A DNA stretch of 14,340 nt, taken from assembly GCF_046546335.1 (NCBI RefSeq), contig NZ_JBKGYA010000034.1. One strand, given 5' to 3'. Below, piece by piece: positions 7,284 through 14,324 of this stretch. Under the pieces are notes generated by a model. The model did no database searches and had not been told where the DNA came from. It saw only the letters and a list, made by a program, of their open reading frames with translations. This DNA comes from Thiohalospira sp046546335. GTDB lineage: Bacteria > Pseudomonadota > Gammaproteobacteria > Thiohalospirales > Thiohalospiraceae. The stretch's first letter is position 1. Each line of letters opens with the position of its first letter. Position numbers and translations under genes: made by a program.

Positions 7284-7943
7284 ATGCAGCACAATCTTGT
7301 CCTGGCCGAGGAGGCCGGTATGCGCCAGTGGCTGGCGGGGATCGCGGCCGAGGCCTGTCCCGAGGCGCGGCCCCTGGTCGTCGACGCGTTGACCACGGCG
7401 CGCCGCCACGCCGCTGCCGGCCATTGCTGCCACCTGGTCCTGGTGGGCGATGGCCCCGCCGGCTTCACCGCGGCGGTGAGCGAGCTGGTTACGCTCCTGC
7501 CCCATGCCTGGGTGGTGGTCGTCGCCCGGGATGATGCCGAGCACCGGCTCGTTGCCGGCCTGCGCGCGGGGGCCCACGGCTACCTCCTGCGGGAACAGAC
7601 CCGGGAGCAGCTGGTGCGCGCCCTGGCGGCGGCCGCCCACGGCGAGCCGCCCCTCGCGCCCTCGGTGGCCCGCCATATCCTGCGGCTCTTCCAGAGGGGG
7701 ATGGTCCGAACGGACCCATCGAGCCATCCGACTCCCTGCCTGAGCCGGCGCGAGCGGGAGGTCCTGAGCCTCCTCTGCCGGGGCTTCAACCGCAATGATA
7801 TCGGCCTCGCCCTCGGCATTACCGCCAATACCGCCGCCGGCTACATCAAGGAGATCTATCGCAAGCTGGGCGTCTCCGGCCGCGCCGAGGCGACCCTGGC
7901 GGCCGTGGAGATGGGCCTGATCGCGCCCGGCGTGGCGGCCTGA
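7284..7943 (+). CDS. NarL/LuxR-family regulator with degenerate receiver domain
   Basis: This 219-residue protein has response-regulator architecture: a receiver-like domain (2-118), a linker, and a LuxR helix-turn-helix (about 153-214, LSRREREVLSLL through YRKLGVSGRAEA). The receiver lacks key phosphorylation residues. The phosphoacceptor Asp position in LVLVGDG is Gly55 (Asp56 adjoins it), the Thr/Ser position is Ala81 (VVVVARDD), and the Lys after GYLL is Arg103. The N-terminal acidic pair is Glu9-Glu10. It is therefore probably not controlled by ordinary phosphotransfer. In the recognition helix the usual TVxxH is TAAGY. ATG 7284 has GGAGGAG at 7271-7277; an earlier in-frame ATG at 7260 lacks a good site. 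No histidine kinase is adjacent. The upstream STAND regulator is the natural candidate partner. Confidence 0.88.
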   Translation: MQHNLVLAEEAGMRQWLAGIAAEACPEARPLVVDALTTARRHAAAGHCCHLVLVGDGPAGFTAAVSELVTLLPHAWVVVVARDDAEHRLVAGLRAGAHGYLLREQTREQLVRALAAAAHGEPPLAPSVARHILRLFQRGMVRTDPSSHPTPCLSRREREVLSLLCRGFNRNDIGLALGITANTAAGYIKEIYRKLGVSGRAEATLAAVEMGLIAPGVAA

Positions 7944-8075
7944 AGCAGGGTATCCGCCTGCTCGGGACGGGCATCGCCCGGGAACCTGCCGGGCTGAGCG
8001 GGCGGACGCTCGGGGCCCGAAGCCATCCCCCTGACGCCCCCGGCCGGAGTAGAATGGTGCCATGGTGGAGGAACC

Positions 8076-8666
8076 GTGGCGCGACTGACCGCCCGCCGGC
8101 TGAGCACCGCCGGGGTCGGCCCCCTGGACCTGGAGCTGGCCCCGGGCGAGTGCCTGGGGGTGGCCGGCCCCTCGGGCAGCGGCAAGACCCGACTGCTGCG
8201 TGCGCTGGCCGACCTGGAGCCCTGGCAGGGTGACCTCGCCCTGGACGGCATCCCGGCCCACGCCCTGGCCCCGGCCGAGTGGCGTCGGCGGGTGGGCCTG
8301 CTGCCGGCGGAGCCGGTCTGGTGGGAGGCCACCGTGGGTGCCCACTTCCCGCCCGGCGTGCGACCGCCGGTGGAGGGGCTGGGTCTGGACCCCGCCCTCC
8401 TGGAGCGGCGGCCGGCGACCTGCTCCACCGGGGAGCGCCAGCGCCTGGCGCTGGCGCGCCTGCTGGCGCGCGACCCCGAAGTCCTGCTGCTGGACGAGCC
8501 CACGGCCAGCCTGGATGCGGCCAGTGCCCGGTGCGTCCGGGCGCGGCTGGCCGAACGCCGGGCTGCCGGGGTCCCGGTCATCTGGGTGGCCCACGACGAG
8601 GGGGAGCTGGCCGAGGTGGCGGATCGTCGCCTCACCCTGGACCGGGGAGAGGCGGCATGGAACTGA
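8076..8666 (+). CDS. fetA: ABC transporter ATP-binding protein, FetA-like
   Basis: This 196-residue, compact ATPase is paired with a FetB-type permease, the arrangement of the E. coli FetAB exporter linked to iron efflux and oxidative-stress tolerance. It has Walker A GPSGSGKT (31-38), an ABC signature in variant form CSTGERQR (116-123, usually LSGGE), Walker B LLLDEPT with D140 and E141, a D-loop SLD, and switch histidine H173. The Q-loop is unusual: the position of the Gln in E. coli FetA (CAQTP) reads LPAEP, with Ala78. The start is GTG at 8076 behind GGAGGA at 8067-8072, slightly close. The last 10 bp overlap fetB, so the two are almost certainly co-translated. Substrate is inferred from family; iron is likeliest but not proven. 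Confidence 0.85.
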   Translation: MARLTARRLSTAGVGPLDLELAPGECLGVAGPSGSGKTRLLRALADLEPWQGDLALDGIPAHALAPAEWRRRVGLLPAEPVWWEATVGAHFPPGVRPPVEGLGLDPALLERRPATCSTGERQRLALARLLARDPEVLLLDEPTASLDAASARCVRARLAERRAAGVPVIWVAHDEGELAEVADRRLTLDRGEAAWN

Positions 8667-9448
8667 TCCGCCTCACCCCCTGGGACCTGGGGCTGGCCGC
8701 CCTCCTGGTCCTCGCCCTGGCCGGGCTCTCCACCCTGCTGGGGCTCGGGATCGGGCGGCGCTTCGTCGTCGCCACCCTGCGCATGGCGGTCCAGCTCGCC
8801 CTGGTGGGGCTGGTCCTGGAGGCGCTCTTCACCGCCGCCAGCCCCTGGTGGCTGCTGCCGGTGGCCGGCCTGATGCTGGCCGTGGCCGGCCGCGAGGTGG
8901 CGGTGCGCCAGCCCCATCACTTCCGCGGCGGCTGGGGCTACGGGCTGGGCACCCTGTCCATGTTCATCGCCGCCTTCTCGGTGACCGCCCTGGCCCTGGC
9001 GGTGATCATCCAGCCCGAGCCGTGGCACGAACCGCAGTACGCCATCCCGCTGCTGGGGATGCTGCTGGGCAACACCATGAACGGCGTCGCCCTGGGGCTG
9101 GAGCGGCTGACCACTGCGGCGGTGGAGCAGCGGGCGGTCATCGAGCAGCGGCTGATGCTCGGCGAGGATCGGTCGGCCGCCGTCGCCGGGATGCGGCGCG
9201 ACGCCATGCGGGTGGGGATGGTCCCCGTGATCAACGCCATGGCCGCCGCCGGCGTGGTCAGCCTGCCGGGGATGATGACCGGCCAGATCCTCTCCGGCAC
9301 CGCGCCGGCGGAGGCGGTGAAATACCAGATCCTCATCATGCTCCTCATCGCCGTGGGTACCGGCCTGGGCACCCTGGCCGCGGTAACCCTGGGCGCCCGC
9401 CGGCTCTTCGACGAGCGCCATCGGCTGCGGCTGGAGCGGCTGCGCTGA
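8657..9448 (+). CDS. fetB: FetB/UPF0014-family ABC transporter permease
   Basis: This 263-residue integral membrane protein has about seven hydrophobic spans. It carries the family marks: LRMAVQLALVGLVLE (41-55), GMLLGNTMNGVALGLERL (134-151) followed by the charged vEqRLmLG loop, and GMMTGQILSGTAPAEAVKYQ (205-224). Length and motif order match E. coli FetB (YbbM). The ATG at 8657 lies inside the end of fetA, so translation is probably coupled. With the ATPase it would form an inner-membrane exporter, with iron as the presumed cargo. No fur box or iron gene is visible nearby. The following 115 bp before the diguanylate cyclase contain no clear terminator. Confidence 0.9.
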   Translation: MELIRLTPWDLGLAALLVLALAGLSTLLGLGIGRRFVVATLRMAVQLALVGLVLEALFTAASPWWLLPVAGLMLAVAGREVAVRQPHHFRGGWGYGLGTLSMFIAAFSVTALALAVIIQPEPWHEPQYAIPLLGMLLGNTMNGVALGLERLTTAAVEQRAVIEQRLMLGEDRSAAVAGMRRDAMRVGMVPVINAMAAAGVVSLPGMMTGQILSGTAPAEAVKYQILIMLLIAVGTGLGTLAAVTLGARRLFDERHRLRLERLR

Positions 9449-9563
9449 GTCCGGTCGAGTCGCGGCTTCGGCCGGGGTTTCGCCAGGAACCGGGGGGGAA
9501 GGTTGCTCCCACCGGGAGGCTGGCGTACCTTGCCCCGGAGGTACGGAGGTCCGAACTGAACCA

Positions 9564-10535
9564 GTGCACGCCAGTCCCGAATCCATCCGCCTGGAGGCCG
9601 AGCGCCAGCAGCTCCTCGCCGTGCTGCAGGCGCTGCCGGACATCTCCTTCGTCATCGATGACGAGGGGCGCTACGTCCAGGTCATCGGCGGCAGCAACGA
9701 GGCGATGTACGCCGATGGCCGGGCGCTGGAGGGGCAGACCTTCCATCAGGTCCTGCCGCCGGCGGTGGCCGATCACTTCCTGGGCTGCGTCCGGGAGGTC
9801 CTGGAGTCGGGGGAGTTGCGGACGCTGGAGTACCCGCTGCGGGTGACCGAGATCGAGGGGCTCCCCGAGTCCGTCCGCGGGGATGAGCGCGCCCACGATG
9901 AGCAGTGGTTCGAGGCCCGCATCCTGCCGCTGCCGGGCTTCGACCACCCGCGGCCGGTGGTGCTGTGGGTGGCGGTGAACATCACCCACCGCAAGCGGCT
10001 GGAGGAGGAGCTGCGCCGGGCGGCCACCACGGATCCCCTCACCGGCCTGGCCAACCGCCAGCATCTGCTGGACCTCGCCCGGGAGGAGGTGGTCCGGGCG
10101 CGGCGCTACGGCCATCCGCTCAGCCTCCTGATGCTCGATGTGGACCACTTCAAGCGGGTCAACGACACCCACGGCCACGCGGTGGGGGACGAGGTGCTCC
10201 GGGCCGTGGCCGGGGTCTGCCGCACCAGCCTGCGGGAGACCGACCACCTGGGGCGGACCGGGGGCGAGGAGTTCATCGCCGTCCTCCCGGAGACCGATGC
10301 CGAGGGCGCCCGTCGGCTGGGCGAGCGCCTGCGGACAGCCGTGGCCGCCCTGGAGCCGCCCCGCCGCCCGGCCGATCGGCCGGTGACCCTCTCCGTGGGC
10401 GTGGTGACCCTCCGTCCGGAGGAGGATCTGGATGCGCTGATGCTCCGGGTGGACGACCGGATGTACGCCGCCAAGGCCGCCGGCCGCGATGCCGTGGTCA
10501 GCGACGCCGACCCGCCCCCCATCCCCCCGACATGA
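9564..10535 (+). CDS. PAS-GGDEF diguanylate cyclase
   Basis: This 323-residue soluble protein has a PAS sensory domain (about 14-146, ending in the WVAVNITHRKRLEEELRR linker helix) and a full GGDEF domain (about 153-312, TTDPLTGLANR onward). The active-site loop reads GGEEF (233-237), a form that retains activity in known cyclases. The inhibitory site RxxD is present as RETD (224-227). It should therefore make cyclic di-GMP with product feedback, tuned by whatever the PAS domain senses; no cofactor residue can be assigned. There is no membrane segment. The start is GTG 9564, since no in-frame alternative lies closer to the two GGAGGT boxes at 9537-9542 and 9545-9550. The resulting 13-nt spacing is long. 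It may be transcribed with fetAB or alone. Confidence 0.92.
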   Translation: MHASPESIRLEAERQQLLAVLQALPDISFVIDDEGRYVQVIGGSNEAMYADGRALEGQTFHQVLPPAVADHFLGCVREVLESGELRTLEYPLRVTEIEGLPESVRGDERAHDEQWFEARILPLPGFDHPRPVVLWVAVNITHRKRLEEELRRAATTDPLTGLANRQHLLDLAREEVVRARRYGHPLSLLMLDVDHFKRVNDTHGHAVGDEVLRAVAGVCRTSLRETDHLGRTGGEEFIAVLPETDAEGARRLGERLRTAVAALEPPRRPADRPVTLSVGVVTLRPEEDLDALMLRVDDRMYAAKAAGRDAVVSDADPPPIPPT

Positions 10536-10649
10536 CCGCTGGCGGACGAGTCCCTCTGGCTCACCGCCAGCGCGGATCGCCACCATTGCCCCGCTGATAC
10601 GCATTGTCCATGCTCGGTATTCCGGAACCATGACGAGCAGGAGGCACCA

Positions 10650-10949
10650 ATGCAGGGTTTCCGTTTTTCCGACCTGGGCAGCTTCGAGAAGATGATCGCC
10701 CCCTCGCTGATCCGCATCCTCTACTGGGTGGGCCTCGTCATCATCGCCGTCGGGGTGCTGGCGCAGCTCTTCGGTGGTGTGGGGATGATGGGGCACGGCT
10801 TCGGCGGCAGCGGCTTCGGCCAGGTCCTCGCGGCCCTGGTGGGCGGCGTCTTCGCCGTGCTGGTCTGGCGGGTGACCTGCGAACTCTGGATCGTGCTGTT
10901 CGGGATCTTCGACCGGCTGGGCGAGATCCGGGACGCTAACCGGGGCTGA
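10650..10949 (+). CDS. DUF4282 domain-containing membrane protein
   Basis: This 99-residue protein has two hydrophobic segments (about 20-42 and 57-79) separated by a Gly/Met/His-rich loop (GGVGMMGHGFGGSGFG). It shows the DUF4282 pattern: an N-terminal FEKMIAPSLIRILYWVGL and a C-terminal RVTCELWIVLFGIFDRLGEI. Function is unknown for the family. The ATG at 10650 has a full AGGAGG at 10639-10644. The final 14 bp overlap the end of the convergent prolyl hydroxylase gene. The 114 bp before it hold no clear promoter. Confidence 0.9.
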   Translation: MQGFRFSDLGSFEKMIAPSLIRILYWVGLVIIAVGVLAQLFGGVGMMGHGFGGSGFGQVLAALVGGVFAVLVWRVTCELWIVLFGIFDRLGEIRDANRG

Positions 10950-11604
10950 CCGAGCCCGGTATGCCGGCCCCCAGCGGCCGGCGCCGGAACCAGCCCGTCA
11001 CGGCCAGCCGCTCCCGGCGGGTGGCCAGTACCTCGTGGGCCATCTCGGCGCTGATGAAGGTGGCCAGCGTCCCGGCCTCCGGTTCCACGTCCACCACCGG
11101 GCCGTCCTCGGGATAGAGGCGGAGCTGGCCGCCATCGGCCGGCTCCCACCCCTCGTTGAGATAGAGGATGGCGGTGAGCGTCCGTCGGCCGCCGTCGGCG
11201 AAGCGGTCGTAGTGCCGGCGATAGGCGCTGCCCGGCGGGTAGAGGGCGAAGTGGCCCTCGTAGTCCTCCAGCCCCAGGAAGAGCCGGCGGTTCACCGCCA
11301 CGCGCAGGCCTTCCAGCCGTGCCTGAAGCAGCCGGACGCTGGGGAGGTCGGGTACGCGATCCAGCCACAGGACCCGGTCGCCCCGGATCTCCGGACGGAT
11401 GGCATGACCGCGTCCACGGCCGACTCCGGCTCGGTAGAAGGCGCCGGCGGCGTGCCAGCGCCGGGCCCGGGCCGCCAGGGCGCGGGTGAGGCGCTGGCCG
11501 GCAAGACCGGGACGGACGGACCAGCCCTGTTCGTACAGGTCGGCGGCGATGGCATCGTGGGCGGTGGGTGCGCCTGCCGAGTCCATCACCGGGGAGCCGG
11601 TCAT
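10936..11604 (-). CDS. 2-oxoglutarate/Fe(II) prolyl 4-hydroxylase-like oxygenase (PHD type)
   Basis: This 222-residue protein shows the double-stranded beta-helix oxygenase signature: iron ligands H131 and D133 (RRHYDRF) and H190 (AHEV), and a 2-oxoglutarate-binding arginine R199 in RLAVTGWF. The order YPPGSAYRRHYD, TAILYLNEGW, GGQLRLYPE is closer to the PHD2/Pseudomonas PPHD group than to collagen-type enzymes. That bacterial group hydroxylates a proline of EF-Tu in Pseudomonas, so EF-Tu is a reasonable but unproven substrate here. The ATG at 11604 overlaps the TGA of the upstream ion channel gene as ATGA, so translation is probably coupled. A Met at 11586 is the alternative start. The 3' end overlaps the convergent DUF4282 gene by 14 bp. 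Confidence 0.9.
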   Translation of the reverse strand: MTGSPVMDSAGAPTAHDAIAADLYEQGWSVRPGLAGQRLTRALAARARRWHAAGAFYRAGVGRGRGHAIRPEIRGDRVLWLDRVPDLPSVRLLQARLEGLRVAVNRRLFLGLEDYEGHFALYPPGSAYRRHYDRFADGGRRTLTAILYLNEGWEPADGGQLRLYPEDGPVVDVEPEAGTLATFISAEMAHEVLATRRERLAVTGWFRRRPLGAGIPGSVSPG

Positions 11605-12455
11605 CGCCGTTCGCCCTCGCGCGACTCGAGCAGCCGCTCGATGCGCTCCAGCCGGGCGTGGAGGGCCGCCAGGTCGTCCTTGTCCGCAGCCGGCGGGGCC
11701 TCCTGCTGCACCGGCTCCTGGCCGTCGGCCATGGCCGTCTCGCGGTCGATCTTCTCGTGCTCGCGCTGCATCACGTCGAGGATGATGCCGATGACCATGT
11801 TCAGGAAGACGAAGGCCGCCAGGAAGATGAAGGTCACGTAGTAGATCCAGGAGAGGGGGTAGACCTCCTGGGTCTCGTACATCAGATCGGCCCAGTCCTC
11901 GAAGGTGGCGATCCGGAAGAGGGTGAGCATCGCCCGGAAGAGGTTCCCCCACATGGCGTCGTTGATGCCGGCGAAGAGCAGGCTTCCGATGGCGGCATAG
12001 ATGTAGAAGATGACGAACATCATCACCACCACGTAGAACAGCCGCGGCAGTGACTGGATGAGGGCGTTGACCAGCATCCGCAGCTCGGGGATGAAGGAGA
12101 CCAGCCGCAGGATCCGGAAGACCCGCAGCAGCCGCGCCACCAGCGCCGTCCCCGCCCACTCCGCCGGGACCAGGCTCACCACGACCACGACGAAGTCGAA
12201 GACGTTCCAGCCGTGGCGGAAGAAGTGTCGCACCCTCCCGGCGCTGGCCATGCGGATGGCCAGCTCCACCAGGAAGAAGAGCGTTACCCCGTAGTCCAGG
12301 GCGTTGATGAAGGGCAGGAAGTCCGGCTCGACATCGTAGGTCCGCACCCCCACCAGCACCGCCGAGAGCAGGATCACGGCGATGACGAAGGTCTCGAAGA
12401 GCTTGTTGTGGTGGATGCGGTGGAAGACCGCCCGCGCGCGTGCCAGTGAAGCCAA
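11601..12455 (-). CDS. Voltage-gated cation channel of the bacterial NaChBac/NavAb type
   Basis: This 284-residue, six-span channel subunit should assemble as a tetramer. S1-S4 lie about 19-123. S4 carries four arginines at three-residue steps (R108, R111, R114, R117). S5 is about 136-162 and S6 about 200-228. The pore loop TLFRIATFEDWADLM has the selectivity-filter core T184-F-E186-D187-W-A-D190. NavAb and NaChBac have TLESW there; the extra acids at 187 and 190 match positions engineered in calcium-selective CavAb. The C-terminus ends in a short coiled coil (about 257-280), typical of the family. I place the start at TTG 12455, which follows GGGAGGT at ideal spacing; longer frames reach into noncoding sequence. 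It is the first gene of an operon with the oxygenase. Confidence 0.9.
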   Translation of the reverse strand: MASLARARAVFHRIHHNKLFETFVIAVILLSAVLVGVRTYDVEPDFLPFINALDYGVTLFFLVELAIRMASAGRVRHFFRHGWNVFDFVVVVVSLVPAEWAGTALVARLLRVFRILRLVSFIPELRMLVNALIQSLPRLFYVVVMMFVIFYIYAAIGSLLFAGINDAMWGNLFRAMLTLFRIATFEDWADLMYETQEVYPLSWIYYVTFIFLAAFVFLNMVIGIILDVMQREHEKIDRETAMADGQEPVQQEAPPAADKDDLAALHARLERIERLLESREGERR

Positions 12456-12482
12456 GTCCCTACCTCCCGGAATCGGGCCGGC

Positions 12483-12490
12483 AGTATAAC
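12483..12490. promoter_or_regulatory. Overlapping -10 elements between the channel and lipoprotein genes
   Basis: On the minus strand 12488-12483 reads TATACT, a 5/6 match to TATAAT, and would give the channel gene a leader of about 20 nt. On the plus strand 12485-12490 reads TATAAC, also 5/6, and could start a longer leader toward the lipoprotein at 12630. No good -35 is visible for either direction, so the minus-strand call is the better supported. Confidence 0.45.
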
Positions 12491-12560
12491 GGATCGCCCA
12501 CCGGTAGGCCCCCCGGCCGGCGTTGACCCACGTTTGGGGGGAGGGGATCCCCCCTTCTGC

Positions 12561-12578
12561 GGGATGGGTGCCCATCCC
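12561..12578. repeat. Perfect 18-bp palindrome in the lipoprotein leader
   Basis: The sequence gggatgggtgcccatccc reads as a 7-8 bp GC-rich stem with a 2-4 nt loop. It follows a smaller BamHI-type palindrome, ggggatcccc at 12543-12552. It lies in the 174-bp divergent region, about 50 bp before the lipoprotein ATG. It could be an operator or an RNA hairpin in the leader; no T-run supports termination. Confidence 0.55.
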
Positions 12579-12629
12579 CCGGTCGACCATGCTTTTCCCG
12601 GATACGGACGTAGCGATGGGGGAAGGGAC

Positions 12630-14234
12630 ATGGCGATCCGGATGGGATACGGGATGGTGCTGGCGGTCCTCCTGGCGCTGGTGGCCTGCAGCGATGGCGG
12701 CGGGGGTGGAGGTGCCACCGATGGCGGCGAGGATGGGGAGAGCACCGAGGGCGGCGGGGATGGCTCCGGGGTGGCCCAGAAGGGCCCCTTCCAGCCCGGG
12801 GGGACCGCCGAGGCGATCCGCCTGGACAGCGACGGCAGCCGTACGGAGGACAGCGCCGGCGGCGATATCGGCGAGAGCGGTCGCTACGACCTGCCATCGC
12901 TCGACTGGGAGGGCGCCACCCTCGTCGTCCTGCAGGGGAGCTACTACGACGAGATCGACGGCTCCTTCAGCAGCGACGATCGGGAGCTCCACGCCGTCGT
13001 CGCCAGTGACGGGGCGGTGGAGACCAACGCCAACCTCTACACCCACCTGGAGGCCCACCGCGTCCGCGCCCTCATGGAGGACGGGGATGATCTCACGACG
13101 GCCCGGGACCAGGCGGCGGACGAGCTAGAGGACCTGGTGGGCATCGAGGCCGCGGCGGGCGAACTCGACCTGCTGGAGGCCGGCGACAGCACCGAGGAGG
13201 ACAGCGCCAACCTGTTGCTCTTCTCGGCGGCCCTGCTCCAGGCGGGCCACGGCCAGGCGGCCATCGATGCCCTGGCCGACGACTTCGCCGACAACGGGGC
13301 CATCGATGGCGAGGGGGAGGACGAGTGGCAGGCGGTCCAGGAGGAGGCCGAGGACGACACCCTGCTGAGCACCGCCCGCGACCGGCTGCAGAACCAGTAC
13401 GGCGAGGCCCCGCCCGACCACGGGAACGGCGGCAGCGGCCTGGGCTGGAGGCTCTCGCCCTGTGAGGCGCTGGCGGTCACCGAACCCCGGGTGGTCTGCG
13501 AGGGTGAGACCTTCTACGGCAACCATCGGGAGGACAGCGACGAGTTCATCCCCTTCATCCCGACTCGGAGTGGCCACTATACCGTGGAGCTCTTCCGCGA
13601 CCCCGATGGCGGCGACAATACCGGGCGCTGCTCGTGGACCGTCTACGACGACGACGACACCTTAGCGAGGGATTACGGCGACAGCAGGCACGACAGGTCC
13701 TTGTGCGGGGTCGAGGACGTTACCGAATTTCGGCTCACCGGCGGCGAGACCTACTACATCCGGCCCACCGTGCACAAATTAGAAGACGATGGCCCCGACG
13801 CCCGGTTCATGCTCTCCGTGGTGGCCAACGCCGAGGGCCGGGAGTTTTCGGACGAGGCGGTGGAGCTGACGGTGGGCGAGACCCACGATGCCACCGTCGG
13901 CACCCTCATCAACACCACTAACGATGACGAGAGCTACTACCGCTTCTCCGCCGGAGCCGACGGCACCTACACCATCACCGCGACCGGCTATCCCTCCTGC
14001 AACCCCGGCGAACTCCACCTCAAACTCTACCGGGAGGTGGGGAACAACGGCTTCAGCGACGAGGTCGACCAGGCCTCGGAGAGCGATGCCTGCACCCAGA
14101 CCCTGGAGGTCGACCTGGAGGGAGGGACCTACTACCTGGCCGTGGAGAACTGGCTGGATTCGTCGTCCAATCACACCAACAGCCGGCCGGCGCCGGCGGC
14201 CGTCGACTTCAAACTCACCGTGGAGAAACAGTGA
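12630..14234 (+). CDS. Large acidic outer-membrane-type lipoprotein with PPC-like beta domains
   Basis: This 534-residue exported protein has a lipoprotein signal peptide with lipobox LVAC and lipidated Cys20. Ser at +2 favours the outer membrane. A Gly/Asp/Glu-rich tether (21-47) leads to a VAQKGPFQPGG module (48-about 135), a type seen at the start of many lipoproteins. An acidic helical region follows (about 137-256). Two beta-rich repeats come next (about 284-398 and 411-532, with GETFYGN, SGHYTVELF and GTYYLAVEN), resembling pre-peptidase C-terminal (PPC) domains. Six cysteines (278/290, 334/359, 457/488) suggest disulfides in the periplasm or at the surface. The acid excess fits a halophile. 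The start is ATG 12630 behind GGAAGGGA, closely spaced; longer starts would bury the signal peptide. I see no catalytic motif, and the function is unknown. Confidence 0.82.
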   Translation: MAIRMGYGMVLAVLLALVACSDGGGGGGATDGGEDGESTEGGGDGSGVAQKGPFQPGGTAEAIRLDSDGSRTEDSAGGDIGESGRYDLPSLDWEGATLVVLQGSYYDEIDGSFSSDDRELHAVVASDGAVETNANLYTHLEAHRVRALMEDGDDLTTARDQAADELEDLVGIEAAAGELDLLEAGDSTEEDSANLLLFSAALLQAGHGQAAIDALADDFADNGAIDGEGEDEWQAVQEEAEDDTLLSTARDRLQNQYGEAPPDHGNGGSGLGWRLSPCEALAVTEPRVVCEGETFYGNHREDSDEFIPFIPTRSGHYTVELFRDPDGGDNTGRCSWTVYDDDDTLARDYGDSRHDRSLCGVEDVTEFRLTGGETYYIRPTVHKLEDDGPDARFMLSVVANAEGREFSDEAVELTVGETHDATVGTLINTTNDDESYYRFSAGADGTYTITATGYPSCNPGELHLKLYREVGNNGFSDEVDQASESDACTQTLEVDLEGGTYYLAVENWLDSSSNHTNSRPAPAAVDFKLTVEKQ

Positions 14235-14324
14235 CCGGGGAGTCCGGGGGTGTCCTGAAGGCAAGCAATAGATCTGGCCCCTGCCGGGAGCAGCAGGCAA
14301 TCGAGTGCAATGGAGGGAGTGATC

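Noticed and set aside
4529..7468. A 979-residue open frame on the minus strand opposite the STAND gene
   Set aside because: Its composition is Gly/Gln/Arg/Pro/His-rich with no recognisable domain. Open antisense frames are expected where the sense strand is very GC-rich at third positions.
7968..7980. Terminator after the LuxR-type gene
   Set aside because: cgggc-atc-gcccg is only a 5-bp stem with no T-run.
7856..9655. Minus-strand frame opposite fetA and fetB
   Set aside because: It is antisense to two well-supported genes, has low-complexity composition and shows no motif.
9345..10796. Minus-strand frame opposite the diguanylate cyclase
   Set aside because: It is a shadow of a strongly supported PAS-GGDEF gene.
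11601..13058. Longer 485-residue version of the ion channel
   Set aside because: The added 201 residues are antisense to the lipoprotein and its leader. The TTG at 12455 has an ideal SD site and gives the normal family length.
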